From contig NZ_CP055157.1 in NCBI RefSeq assembly GCF_013367775.1, forward strand, positions 4,042,001 to 4,106,000: a stretch of 64,000 bases of DNA, in the 5' to 3' direction. Under the pieces are notes generated by a model. It did not search any database and was not told the origin of the DNA. It worked only from the letters and a program-made list of their open reading frames with translations. Position numbers and translations under genes: made by a program. Positions 51,970 through 61,400 of this stretch are shown one piece after another; the first letter of the stretch is position 1; every line of letters begins with the position of its first letter. The stretch is from Microbulbifer sp. YPW1. GTDB taxonomy: Bacteria; Pseudomonadota; Gammaproteobacteria; Pseudomonadales; Cellvibrionaceae.

Positions 51970-53400
51970 TTAATTCAGGGAGGGCAAGGTATTGCATCGG
52001 GGCTTGGCAAAGGTGAACTGCGCAGTGCTGATCACCCGCTCGAGGAAACCACCTTCGCAGTAGCAGAAGTAGAAATCCCACATATTGATAAAACGCTCGT
52101 CAAAGCCCTGCTGACGCACTTCATCAATCCTCTCAAAGAAGGCTTTTCTCCACGATCGCAGCGTCATCGCATAGTCGAAGGTAATATCGTCCAACCCGAC
52201 AATCTGCATATCCGTGTGAGCCGCAATATTGTCCGCAACGACCTTGTTGGAAGGCAGGCAGCCTCCTGGGAAAATATACCGCTGAATAAAGTCGACACTG
52301 TTTTTGTACTGCTCGAAACGCTGGTCCTGAATGGTAATGGCCTGCATCACCATCAAACCGTGCGGTTTCAACAGTGCGCTGCAACGCGAGAAGAAGTCTC
52401 GATAGTACTGGTAACCCACTGCCTCGACCATCTCGATGGAAACCAGCTTATCGAACTGCCCTTCCAGTTCCCGATAATCCTTGAGCAGCAAGGTTACCCG
52501 GTCCTCAAGTCCCTCGCGCGCTACCCAGGCTTTTGCGTACTCATACTGCTCTTTTGAGATGGTGGTGGTGGTTACCCGGCAGCCATACTTCTTGGCCGCA
52601 TACACCGCCATCCCACCCCAGCCGGTGCCGATTTCCAGCAGGTGATCCGTTTCCTTGAGCTGCAACTTGCGGCAGATTCGCGCCAGCTTGAACTCCGACG
52701 CCTCGGCGAGGCTCGCATCTTTGGACGGGAACACCGCCGAGGAGTAGAGCATTGTCGGGTCCAGAAACAGACCAAAAAAGTCGTTCCCCAGGTCGTAGTG
52801 GGCAGAGATATTGCGACGGGAGCCGCGCAGTGAATTGCCGTTCAGTGCATGCAATGCTTTAAGGGCAATTTTATTCAGGAAGTTCCATTTTGAATCGAGG
52901 CTTTCCAGCAACGCCATATTGGCGGTCATCAAGCGGATCACCTGCACCAGATCTGGTGAGCGCCAGGCACCATCCATATAGGCCTCGCCAGACCCGATTG
53001 ATCCATTGAGCACCACCTGCGCATACAGGGTCGGATCTGTCACAACGATATGCGCTTCGATATGAGAAGTACCGGCGGGTGCACCAAACACCAGTGGACC
53101 ACCGGATTCGGAATGGTTCCCTTGATTTGCCGAGGCCAATGCATACTGCTCGTGCACGAACAGTGTCCCCACGCTCACGCTCTTTAGCTTTTCCAGGAGC
53201 AGCCATCTGCACAGGCGCTCGAACCGGGATATCGGGGTTGTACGGCGAGCGCTGGAAAGATTGTCCTGCTCGTTCGCGGCATCAAGTACAACACCTGTTT
53301 TCATCCCCGCTTGCCCCGCGACGTTTTCTGAAAGTTCCCTGTTCGCTTGGGCGAGGAAATCTGCCCCGCTGGCAGGGGCCGATTTGTATCCAGACTTCAT
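51970..53400 (-). CDS. Cyclopropane-fatty-acyl-phospholipid synthase family methyltransferase
   Basis: This 476-aa protein has an N-terminal lipid-binding domain (about 60-180) and a SAM methyltransferase domain (about 190-440). The latter carries LLEIGTGWGGMAVYAAKKYGC, SKEQYEYAKAWV, KLVSIEMVEAVG and a C-terminal WDFYFCYCEGGF. It methylates unsaturated acyl chains in membrane phospholipids. In Rhodobacter sphaeroides a homologue in the ChrR-controlled cluster (UfaM, as I recall it) starts furan fatty acid synthesis instead of making cyclopropanes. The first 50 residues are not conserved. It is encoded between DUF1365 and DUF2878 genes. Confidence 0.92.
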   Translation of the reverse strand: MKSGYKSAPASGADFLAQANRELSENVAGQAGMKTGVVLDAANEQDNLSSARRTTPISRFERLCRWLLLEKLKSVSVGTLFVHEQYALASANQGNHSESGGPLVFGAPAGTSHIEAHIVVTDPTLYAQVVLNGSIGSGEAYMDGAWRSPDLVQVIRLMTANMALLESLDSKWNFLNKIALKALHALNGNSLRGSRRNISAHYDLGNDFFGLFLDPTMLYSSAVFPSKDASLAEASEFKLARICRKLQLKETDHLLEIGTGWGGMAVYAAKKYGCRVTTTTISKEQYEYAKAWVAREGLEDRVTLLLKDYRELEGQFDKLVSIEMVEAVGYQYYRDFFSRCSALLKPHGLMVMQAITIQDQRFEQYKNSVDFIQRYIFPGGCLPSNKVVADNIAAHTDMQIVGLDDITFDYAMTLRSWRKAFFERIDEVRQQGFDERFINMWDFYFCYCEGGFLERVISTAQFTFAKPRCNTLPSLN

Positions 53401-53482
53401 ATCGATTGCTCTCCGGCTCTAAATTGATATTCGATTGCGTCACAGCTAGTGGGCACTCTTGCTTGCTGCCCAACAATAGCAG

Positions 53483-54235
53483 CTATAAAGGCCGCTTCTT
53501 CCCCGGATGGGTAAACAGGGGAATACGCTTCACCAGAAGCTTCAGTGCCTGCCAGTATATTGAGATGATGATTTTTACGGTGTGAAGAGGAAACTGGATC
53601 AGTTTTTTGCGCAGCGCCGCCCCACTGATCTCCTCGCGCTTCAGGGTCATACAGGCGTCAAACACCCGCTCCTGCCCCTGCACGGATTGGATACGGATGG
53701 AAAGCCTGTCACCGGGCAGCGTGCTTCGCCACAGGTAGCGCTGGTCCAGCGGCATAAACGGGGATACATGCAGTTCCTTGCGGAATTCGGTCTTATGCAC
53801 CCCCTCCTGGGACCGCACGTCCAATACGTAGCCGTGCCGCTCGTTCCAGGGCGTGTTGTGCACATCCACCAGCAAGTATTCCACCGCCTGACCGGCACGA
53901 TCAAAGCAGTAATACACGCTGATGGGATTCATGTTGTAGCCGAAATAGCGCCAGTTCGCGAGTAGCGCAATGGGACCTTCAGGGCGCACACCACTCTCTT
54001 CATACACCCGCGCCCGCACGGCCTGCTCCAGCGGGACAGACGGGTCTCCGTAGAAGTCACCCCGACAGAATCGCGCCGGCGCTCCGGGCTTGTCAGACCA
54101 TAATCGCGTTTGCGCAAAGAGCATTGGCAGTTCGTCGAGAAACGCATACACCATAAAGCCCCGATAGCGGAAGCTGTGCTCCCGGGGCTGTATGCGTCTG
54201 TGCTGGATCCAGCCAGTGTAAAGTCCACTGCGCAC
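53483..54235 (-). CDS. DUF1365 domain protein
   Basis: This 250-aa protein begins SGLYTGWIQHRRIQPREHSFRYRGFMVYAFLDEL, the DUF1365 hallmark. It continues with NWRYFGYNMNPISVYYCFD and HVSPFMPLDQRYLW. The function is not established; genes of this family sit almost always between an FAD amine-oxidase-like protein and a CFA synthase. The GTG start shares its G with the TAG stop of the FAD gene, so translation is coupled. Confidence 0.93.
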   Translation of the reverse strand: MRSGLYTGWIQHRRIQPREHSFRYRGFMVYAFLDELPMLFAQTRLWSDKPGAPARFCRGDFYGDPSVPLEQAVRARVYEESGVRPEGPIALLANWRYFGYNMNPISVYYCFDRAGQAVEYLLVDVHNTPWNERHGYVLDVRSQEGVHKTEFRKELHVSPFMPLDQRYLWRSTLPGDRLSIRIQSVQGQERVFDACMTLKREEISGAALRKKLIQFPLHTVKIIISIYWQALKLLVKRIPLFTHPGKKRPL

Positions 54236-55530
54236 TAGAAATCGACTCCCAATCCTCTTGCCACACGAATCGCACTTACCACCCCGTCCTCATGGAAGCC
54301 ATTGGCCCAGTAGGCGCCGCAGAACCAGGTACGCTTGACACCATTAATTTCCGACCAGCGGGACTGTGCATGGGTGCCATCTACCGAAAACTGGGGATGG
54401 GAGTACTCGTAGCGGCCAATGACTTTTTCCGGGTCAATGGCATGGTCCGCATTCAGGGTGACGCAGTAGGTTTTGTCTGTATCCAACCGCTGCAGGATAT
54501 TCATGTTGTAGGTGAGCGCCGGCAGGCTGTCGTGGGCACCCTGCAGCCGGTAATTCCAGCTTGCCCAAGCGCTGCGGCGACGGGGCAACAGGCCGATATC
54601 CGTGTGCAACACGACGGAATTTTTCTCATAGGGAATCTGCCCGAGGATGTCCTGCTCTTGTGCATCAGCATCGCCAAGCATTGCCAGCGCCTGGTCGGAA
54701 TGACAGGCAAATATCACCTGATCAAACACCTCCTGTCGGGATTCACCCAGGTCGTTCCGATATTCCAGGATCACCCCCTCCTCCTGCCGGACCAGCTTCT
54801 GCACCGGCGAGGACAGTCGGATACGGTCAGAAAATCCACGCACCATTGGCTCGATATAGCTTCGAGATCCCCCCTGAATCACGCGCCACTGCGGCCTGTT
54901 GAATATGTTCAGCAAACCATGGTTGTAGAAGAAGCGGATAAAGAAATCCACGGAGAAATCCAGCATCCGGGACATACTCGCAGACCAGATGGCCGATCCC
55001 ATAGGCACCAAATAGCGCGAAGAAAATTCAGCCGAATAACCGTTGCTATCAAGATAGTGACCCAGGGTCATCGACGGGCTCAATTCACCATCGCGCCAGT
55101 CACTCACCGCGTCGCGGTTGAAGCGCACAATATCCTTGAGCATCCGCCAGTGCCCGCCATCCAGAAGATTGCGGCGCTGGGCAAACAGGGAATTGAGGCT
55201 ATTACCCGCATACTCAAACTCGCGTCCACCCTGCTCTTTGCCCGCCTCATGTAATTGCGGTGTCGACACACTGAAGCCCATATCCGTAGGCTGGGATTCC
55301 ACACCGAGCTTGTTCATCAGCTTGATGAAATTCGGGTAGGTCCAGTCGTTAAAGACAATAAAACCGGTATCTATTGCGAGCGTCCTGTCACCTTCGCTCA
55401 CATCAATAGTGGCGGTGTGCCCGCCGAGGCGGTCATCTGCCTCGAACAGGGTGATGTCATATTTTTCGTGTAACAAATGTGCCGCGGTCAATCCTGAAAT
55501 ACCACTGCCAACGATGGCGATTTTCATCAA
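54235..55530 (-). CDS. FAD-dependent oxidoreductase (amine-oxidase fold, ChrR-regulon type)
   Basis: This 431-aa protein has the dinucleotide fold IAIVGSGISGLTAAHLL and EADDRLGGHTATID near the N-terminus. It ends with TWFCGAYWANGFHEDGVVSAIRVA, where FAD is bound by the C-terminal part. The sequence belongs to the group found in sigmaE-ChrR clusters, presumed to act on lipids with the CFA-like enzyme. In furan fatty acid synthesis an oxidation step follows methylation (established in R. sphaeroides as I recall; the specific enzyme is not assigned here). The ATG overlaps the TGA of the SDR gene by 4 bases. Confidence 0.9.
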   Translation of the reverse strand: MMKIAIVGSGISGLTAAHLLHEKYDITLFEADDRLGGHTATIDVSEGDRTLAIDTGFIVFNDWTYPNFIKLMNKLGVESQPTDMGFSVSTPQLHEAGKEQGGREFEYAGNSLNSLFAQRRNLLDGGHWRMLKDIVRFNRDAVSDWRDGELSPSMTLGHYLDSNGYSAEFSSRYLVPMGSAIWSASMSRMLDFSVDFFIRFFYNHGLLNIFNRPQWRVIQGGSRSYIEPMVRGFSDRIRLSSPVQKLVRQEEGVILEYRNDLGESRQEVFDQVIFACHSDQALAMLGDADAQEQDILGQIPYEKNSVVLHTDIGLLPRRRSAWASWNYRLQGAHDSLPALTYNMNILQRLDTDKTYCVTLNADHAIDPEKVIGRYEYSHPQFSVDGTHAQSRWSEINGVKRTWFCGAYWANGFHEDGVVSAIRVARGLGVDF

Positions 55531-56315
55531 CCTCTCCTCAATTTTTTAATTCTGGTCATACGAGGCGCACACACAGCAAACCACACGGGCCGCAGAAAAC
55601 CCAGTAACCGCAAGGGCCAACTCATTCGACGGGGAAAATCGATCACACTCTTGCCACGCCTTATTCCGGAAAGAATCCGACGGGCCGCCTCGTCTGGCGC
55701 CATCAGGAATGGCATCTCGAAGTCATTTTCTCGGGTCAAGGGTGTATCGATAAAGCCGGGGCGAACCAAAACGGACCGCAGGGCAACATTTGATGTATCC
55801 GCGCGCAGCGCATCCATAAAATATTGAAGTGCCGCCTTTGACGCACCATAGGCCTCAGCACGCGGAAACCCCACCACCGATGACAGACTGCCCAGCGCCA
55901 CAAATACGGGCGCTCGCACATTGTTAAGTAGCGGCAAAGCCACACGCAGAGTATTCACTACGCCAAAGAAATTACTGTCGAACACCCTGCGGTAGCTCGC
56001 AATATCCAGGGATAGATCGTCGTCATACTCGCAGGTGCCGGCACAGGCAATCACCAGATCAAGCTGGTCCGTAATGTCTCTCAGCAATGCGCCCGCTTCG
56101 GCCATGGAAGCATCATCGCCCACATCACAGGGCAAAACCTTGACCAATTTGGGAGCCGGCTTCTGTAGCTCCAGCAGTGCGTCGCGATTCCGACCGCTGA
56201 TGATTACAAAATGCCCCTCACCGGTCAGCATGTGTACCAGCGCAGCGCCAATACCCGAACTTGCACCGGTAATCCAGATAGTCTGCTTGTCAGCAGGGTG
56301 AACACTTTTAGGCAT
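55527..56315 (-). CDS. Short-chain dehydrogenase/reductase
   Basis: This SDR of about 262 aa has the NADP-binding TGASSGIGAALV (about 13-24), CDVGDDAS, and an active-site YGASKAAL (Tyr and Lys) preceded by a Ser in ALGSLSSVVG. The substrate is unknown. I chose the ATG at 56315 because GGAGGT lies seven bases upstream; a frame from 56336 adds seven residues. It overlaps the FAD gene by 4 bases and is the second gene of the operon. Confidence 0.9.
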   Translation of the reverse strand: MPKSVHPADKQTIWITGASSGIGAALVHMLTGEGHFVIISGRNRDALLELQKPAPKLVKVLPCDVGDDASMAEAGALLRDITDQLDLVIACAGTCEYDDDLSLDIASYRRVFDSNFFGVVNTLRVALPLLNNVRAPVFVALGSLSSVVGFPRAEAYGASKAALQYFMDALRADTSNVALRSVLVRPGFIDTPLTRENDFEMPFLMAPDEAARRILSGIRRGKSVIDFPRRMSWPLRLLGFLRPVWFAVCAPRMTRIKKLRRG

Positions 56316-56366
56316 AAGTGCACCTCCCGCGGCCATCTCTCAGCGGTTCATGATGTAGATGGCCGG

Positions 56367-56819
56367 TCATTGGCTTTGCGCTCCATTACCGCCGGCGATG
56401 CCCCGCTTCACGTAGCGCAGCACCGATCCCAGTAGTGGCACCTGCTCGTACACCATGGCGCCGAGATCATAGATATCTTCGTGTGCCAGCACGCGATCCT
56501 GCTCCAGGTCCAGGCGCAACAAGGATGCGCCCCTCAGGCTCAGCAGCTTGCCGCCACTCAGGCGGGGATGGCGATAATGCATGGTCCACCAGAGATTCAG
56601 GGTATTGCCTTCGATCAGGGTTTGATCGAATTCGAACCTGCACTCCTGCAGGTTCTTGGCGACACCTGCAAAATACCCCTGCATGTCACCAAGCCCGTGA
56701 ATTCGATGAACCGGATCAGAGAACTCCACATTTTCCGCGTAAACTTCGGCGATTGAGCCGGGATCTGCCGCCAAAAAATCGGAGTACAGCCTTTTAATGC
56801 GATTTACCAGCGATGCCAT
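56367..56819 (-). CDS. NTF2/SnoaL-like domain protein
   Basis: This protein of about 150 aa has the cone-shaped SnoaL/NTF2 pattern: KRLYSDFLAADPGSIAEVYAENVEFSDPVHRIHGLGDMQGYF, then antiparallel strands with WWTMHYRHPRLSGGKLLSLRGASLLRLD and HEDIYDLGAMVYEQVPLLG. I chose the ATG at 56819, with GGAGGGG upstream, over a frame from 56879. It is usually the first gene of the operon divergent from the sigma factor, and may be an isomerase, hydrolase or ligand-binding protein; the substrate is unknown. Confidence 0.88.
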   Translation of the reverse strand: MASLVNRIKRLYSDFLAADPGSIAEVYAENVEFSDPVHRIHGLGDMQGYFAGVAKNLQECRFEFDQTLIEGNTLNLWWTMHYRHPRLSGGKLLSLRGASLLRLDLEQDRVLAHEDIYDLGAMVYEQVPLLGSVLRYVKRGIAGGNGAQSQ

Positions 56820-56879
56820 ATTGCCCCTCCCGGGCGTCACGTAAGGACGAGTACCTTTGATTACGCCGCCAAATGCCAA

Positions 56880-57077
56880 TCAGATTACCACCCGGTCACA
56901 ATATTCCTGCGCCCGATATCGGCCCCGGGAGCTGGGCTTGGTAAAGAGTGTGACCCGCAATTGATCCAAACCGGAAAATGCTGCGTAGAACACCGTGAAC
57001 AGTAGGTAAGCCAAGCAGCTGAAGACCATTGTCAGTACAATGGTCGAAATGGAACACATAAACAGTGAGTCAAACAA
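56880..57077 (-). CDS. Possible small membrane protein overlapping the sigma gene start
   Basis: This frame of up to 65 codons encodes a hydrophobic segment (about 8-35) and a basic tail (GRYRAQEYCDR). It overlaps the first 13 bases of the divergent sigma gene if started at 57077; ATGs at 57059 and 57029 avoid this. No clear ribosome-binding site was seen, and the sigma promoter lies within it on the other strand. It may be real and lead the minus-strand operon, or be chance. Confidence 0.25.
   Translation of the reverse strand: MFDSLFMCSISTIVLTMVFSCLAYLLFTVFYAAFSGLDQLRVTLFTKPSSRGRYRAQEYCDRVVI
56962..56990 (+). promoter_or_regulatory. Putative ECF (ChrR-type sigmaE) autoregulatory promoter
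   Basis: TGATCC (56962-56967), exactly 18 bases, then TAGAA (56986-56990) stand 75 bases before the GTG of the sigma gene. The R. sphaeroides sigmaE promoter is, from memory, TGATCC-N18-TAAGA, so both elements and the spacing agree closely. It would let the sigma factor drive its own operon once released from ChrR. Confidence 0.65.
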
Positions 57078-57661
57078 TAGTGCAGGCTTCTGATCAGGCC
57101 AGAAATGACGAGTGGAGCAAACTGCTGATCCGCGTTGGGCGACATCGAGATCGCGCAGCGTTCGAGCAGCTGTATTGCCATTTCTCTCCCTTGATAAAAG
57201 GGTTCCAGTTCAGTCGCGGAGGGCAGAGTTCAGCGTCGGAAGCGGCGGACGAACTTGTGCAGGAGGTGATGTTCAAGGTGTGGCGTAAGGCACCGAGCTT
57301 CAATCCCGACAAGGCCGCTGCGAGCACATGGATATACACCATCATGCGCAACTGTCGCATCGACGCGTTGCGTCGCCATGGCCGGCAGCCAGATACCGAT
57401 GAAAGCCTGAACGTAGAGGATATTTGGGATGACAGCCAGGACGACCAGCCCCTGATCTACCTGCAGCAGTCACGCAGTGAAAGCGCAGTAGCAGACGGCT
57501 TGCAGAGCCTCCCGCCGGAGCAGAGCCATGTGATTGAGAAAGCCTATATAGAGGGCAAATCACACAGTGAGATCTCCGAGGAACTGGGTCTCCCCCTGGG
57601 CACTGTAAAGTCGCGAGTACGACTGGCCCTCAAGAAACTACAAAGCACCATTGTCAGGTAG
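57065..57661 (+). CDS. rpoE: ECF sigma factor paired with ChrR (RpoE/ECF11 type)
   Basis: This 198-aa sigma factor has region 2 (about 15-95: AFEQLYCHFSPLIKGF, ADELVQEVMFKVWRKAPSF and ASTWIYTIMRNCRIDALRR) and region 4 (about 135-190: LPPEQSHVIEKAYIEGKSHSEISEELGLPLGTVKSRVRLALKKL). It has no region 1.1 or 3, as in ECF factors. Its ChrR partner gene follows after 6 bases. In other bacteria this pair responds to singlet oxygen. The start is a GTG at 57065. Autoregulation is suggested by the promoter at 56962. Confidence 0.95.
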   Translation: MSQTIVQASDQARNDEWSKLLIRVGRHRDRAAFEQLYCHFSPLIKGFQFSRGGQSSASEAADELVQEVMFKVWRKAPSFNPDKAAASTWIYTIMRNCRIDALRRHGRQPDTDESLNVEDIWDDSQDDQPLIYLQQSRSESAVADGLQSLPPEQSHVIEKAYIEGKSHSEISEELGLPLGTVKSRVRLALKKLQSTIVR

Positions 57662-57667
57662 GTCACT

Positions 57668-58384
57668 ATGATTCATCACCATCCAGACAACAACATGCTC
57701 CTGGAATACGCCAGCGGAAGCCTGAACTGGGCCCACAGTATCGTGGTAGCGGCCCACCTGCAGCTGTGCCCGAAATGCGCAGCCGATCTCAAGCTTCTCA
57801 ATGGTATCGGCGGCAATTTGCTGGCAACCAGTGCGCCCGTGCCTGCCAGCGCCCCGGATCAGGAAAAACAATCTTTCGAGCAGCTGATGCGCCGGATCGA
57901 CTCCGATAACCAGTCGTCCGAGCCGTCAGAAGCACCCAAGGAAAAGGCACCGAGACCCGCCCTGCCCCGCAAACTGGCAAAAGATCCGGTGTTCGCATCT
58001 GTTCCCCCGGTAGTCGGAAAGTTGCTCGGGCAAAACTCAGCATTGCGCTGGCGTCGCCTCTCCAAGGGGTTGAAGGAAGCGCGCTTGAAAACCGGACAAT
58101 GCCAGCACGAAGTCGCCTTCCACCGTATCGCGCCGGGTAATAAGGTGGCCGAGCACGATCACCGCGGCACGGAGATCACTATGGTGCTTTACGGCAGCTT
58201 TTCTGATGCCGATGGCATTTATTCTCCCGGGGACTTCCTGGTACGCGAGCCGGGCGAAACCCATCGCCCCACCGCCACCCAGGATCACGAATGCCTGTGC
58301 CTGTCCGTGGTAGAGGCACCGGTGGCACTGACCGGGCTGATGGGAAAACTGGTCAACCCGTTTCTCTCTTTCCGGCCGCAGTAG
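57668..58384 (+). CDS. chrR: ChrR-family zinc anti-sigma factor
   Basis: This 238-aa protein shows both ChrR zinc sites. The N-terminal anti-sigma domain has H5, H30, C34 and C37 (HLQLCPKC). The cupin domain has H163, H165, E169 and H199 (AEHDHRGTEI, EPGETHRP). The linker (55-100) is Pro/Glu-rich. It sequesters the sigma factor and is degraded after singlet oxygen or hydroperoxide stress, freeing it. It is encoded 6 bases after the sigma gene and followed by a terminator. The identification is very secure from the metal ligands. Confidence 0.96.
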   Translation: MIHHHPDNNMLLEYASGSLNWAHSIVVAAHLQLCPKCAADLKLLNGIGGNLLATSAPVPASAPDQEKQSFEQLMRRIDSDNQSSEPSEAPKEKAPRPALPRKLAKDPVFASVPPVVGKLLGQNSALRWRRLSKGLKEARLKTGQCQHEVAFHRIAPGNKVAEHDHRGTEITMVLYGSFSDADGIYSPGDFLVREPGETHRPTATQDHECLCLSVVEAPVALTGLMGKLVNPFLSFRPQ

Positions 58385-58409
58385 CCGCGAGTCAAGAAAT
58401 TCAGCAGGC

Positions 58410-58442
58410 AAAAAAAATCCCGGGGTCTACCCGGGATTTTTT
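58410..58442. terminator. Bidirectional terminator after chrR
   Basis: ATCCCGGG (58417-58424) pairs with CCCGGGAT (58430-58437) around a 5-nt loop, with A runs before and T runs after. It ends chrR and also the convergent indolepyruvate oxidoreductase gene (stop at 58455). Confidence 0.93.
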
Positions 58443-58454
58443 ATTGCATTCGCG

Positions 58455-61400
58455 TTAATTCATCTCTGCCAGTTCAACGCCACTACCACTGCTGCCATTG
58501 CGCTGGAAGCGACTGCGCAGGGTATCCCAGCGCTCGCGCACCGCGTCCAGCTTTGCCGCACGCACATGGCCAAAGCCCCGCACCTGTTGCGGCAGTGCCA
58601 ACAGCTCCGCGGCAAGCTCCCTGTTGCCAGTGCCCAGACCTGCAGCCACGTCCAGCACGGACTGACGCACTTCCCGCGCCCAGCTGCGCTCCTGACGACG
58701 CTCCTGGGTATAGCCGAACACATCCAGCGGGGTACCGCGCAAGACCTTGCCCCTGGCGAGCATTGGTAACAACTTGGCCAGCCAGGGCCCAAGGGCGATT
58801 TTGCGAATGCGCCCACTTGAATCCGGACGCGCAAGCAGCGGCGGCGCCATCAGGAATTTCAGTTTGTAGTCACCGCTGAAGGTTTCGCGCAGCTGACGCT
58901 GGAACGCCTCGCCACTGTACAATCGCGCCACCTCATACTCATCCTTGTAGGCCATGGCCTTGAACAGGCTCAGGGCTGCGGTGCGGGTAAGCGTATCTCC
59001 GGTCACCGCACTCCCGGACGCCATCAGCTTGCGTTCGGCGGCGTGTAACTTTTCGATCACCGCGGTGAAACGGCGGGCATAAGCGGCATTCTGGTATGCA
59101 GTCAGCTCTCCGGCCAGGCGCGCCACCAGCTGGTCGACGCCCTCCTCGGGCTCCACCAGCTTGACCACCTGTGCAGGGCTGAGCAGCTGCTCGATGGCCT
59201 GCGGGTTTTCCACCAGCAGACGGCCGGCGCGGAATGCGCGCAGGTTGTTTTCAACCGCCACCCCATTCAACTCCACCGCGCGCTCGATGGCATTTTGCGA
59301 TACCGGCAACAGCCCCTGCTGGCAGGCATAACCCATCATCATCAGATTGGCCGCCACCGTATCGCCAAACAGCGCTTCCGCGTAGCGGTTGGCATCCAGC
59401 GCGTGGTATTCCCCAGCCACAGACTCAATGCTCTGTGCAGTTTCATCGGCGGGGAACGCCAGTTCGTTGTTGCGCACAAATGCCGCTACCGGAACTTCCG
59501 CAGTATTCACCAGCGCCTTCATTCTGCCGCTGGCAAATTTGGGACGCTGCCCGGCCGCAGTCACCATATCGCAACCCAACAGCAGGTCGGCCGCGCCGTC
59601 GCGAATACGAGCCGTGGTGATATCTTGCGGGCGGTTACCCACTTTGACATGAGCAACCACCGCGCCATTTTTCTGCGAGAGCCCGGTGAAATACAGCGTG
59701 GTGCTGCCTTTTTCCTCGAGATGGGCCGCCATTCCGAGCAGCGCGGCCACGGTGAGCACTCCGCTTCCGCCAATACCTGCCACCAGAATGCTCAGCGGCT
59801 GATCCAGTTGTGGTTTCGGGGCGTCGGCCAGTCCTTGACTGGCCTCGTCGATCGATTGCGCCAAAGATTTCAGCGCCGGCTTTTTCAGTTCGCCGCCTTC
59901 CACACTGACAAAGCTGGGACAAAATCCATCCGCGCAACGCATATCCTTGTTACAGCTGGATTGATTCACCTGACGCTTGCGCCCGAACTCTGTTTCCAGT
60001 GGTTCTACGGCAATGCAACTGGACTGAACACTACAATCGCCACAGCCCTCACATACCCGGTGATTGATCAGCAGGCGCTTGGCAGGATCTACCATCTGCC
60101 CTTTCTTGCGACGGCGACGCTTTTCCGCTGCGCAAACCTGTTCGTAAATAATCGCCGTTACGCCTGCGGTATCACGTAGCTTGCGCTGCACTTCATCGAG
60201 GTCATCACGGTGGAAGACCTGGACCTCTGCCGGTACCAGGTTGCGATGGGAAGCCCAGTAATCGGGATTTTCGCTCACCAGGCAAACCTGACCCACGCCC
60301 TCTGCCAGCAACTGACGGGACAGCGTGGGCACGGTGACTTCCCCATCCGCGGGCTGACCACCGGTCATGGCGACTGCGTCGTTAAGCAGAATCTTGTAGG
60401 TGATATTGATCTTGCTTGCCACCGCCTGACGGATGGCAAGCAGGCCGGAGTGGTTGTAGGTACCGTCGCCCATATTCTGGAAGATGTGCTTGTCGCTGGA
60501 GAAGCGGTGCAGCCCCACCCAGTGAGCCCCTTCGCCACCCATATGGGAGTAGGTATCCGTACGCAGGCCCTTGCCCAGCGCCATGATGTGACAGCCAATG
60601 CCCGCACTGCCGGTACTGCCCTCAGGTAACTTGGTGGAACTGTTGTGCGGGCATCCGGCACAGAAAATCGGCTCCCGCGCCAGCAGGCCGCTGGCCTTTT
60701 GCAGAACACCGCTGCCCAGCTTTTCCGCCAGCGGAATCAGTTTCGCCGCCAGTTCGGTGTCCGCCAGCCAGCGGGTGATGGCCTTGGCGACCTGGTCGGG
60801 TCCAAACCCCCAGATCGCCGGCAGCAAATCATTGCCGTCGAGGTCTTTCTTGCCGATCACTTTCGGGCGTTCACTGTCCGGCCAGCTGTAGAACAGGTTC
60901 TTCATCTGGTCTTCCACCAGCGGACGCTTCTCCTCGACTACCAGTACACGCTCCATACCACGGGCAAACTCACTCATGCCCCGCGGTTCCAGCGGCCAGC
61001 TCATGGCCACCTTGTGAATCGAAATACCCGCTTCGAGCAGATCCCGCTCGCTGAGGTCCAGCAGTTTCAGCGCTTCCAGCAGATCCCCGTGGGCCTTGCC
61101 CACCGTGACGATACCGAAGCGTTTCTGTGGAGCATCCACGATGGTTTTGTCCAACCCGTTGGCATAAGCGAATGCCTTTGCCGCGGGCAGCCGCTCCTCG
61201 AGCATACGGCGTTCGTACTCCATGCGCTCGGCGGGCCAGTTCAGGTGTGGATCGTAGTTGAGACCGTGTGCGGGAATCGGGAAGGATTCCGGCAAGACAA
61301 AGTTGGGCAGCGGCGGCACAACAATGGAAGCACCGGATTCCACGGTTTCGGTAATCGTCTTGAATCCAACCCACAAACCCGAGAACCGCGACAACGCGAT

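Noticed and set aside
54292..55254. 320-codon plus-strand frame inside the FAD oxidoreductase
   Set aside because: It is antisense to an operon with overlapping start and stop codons; it shows no domain of its own.
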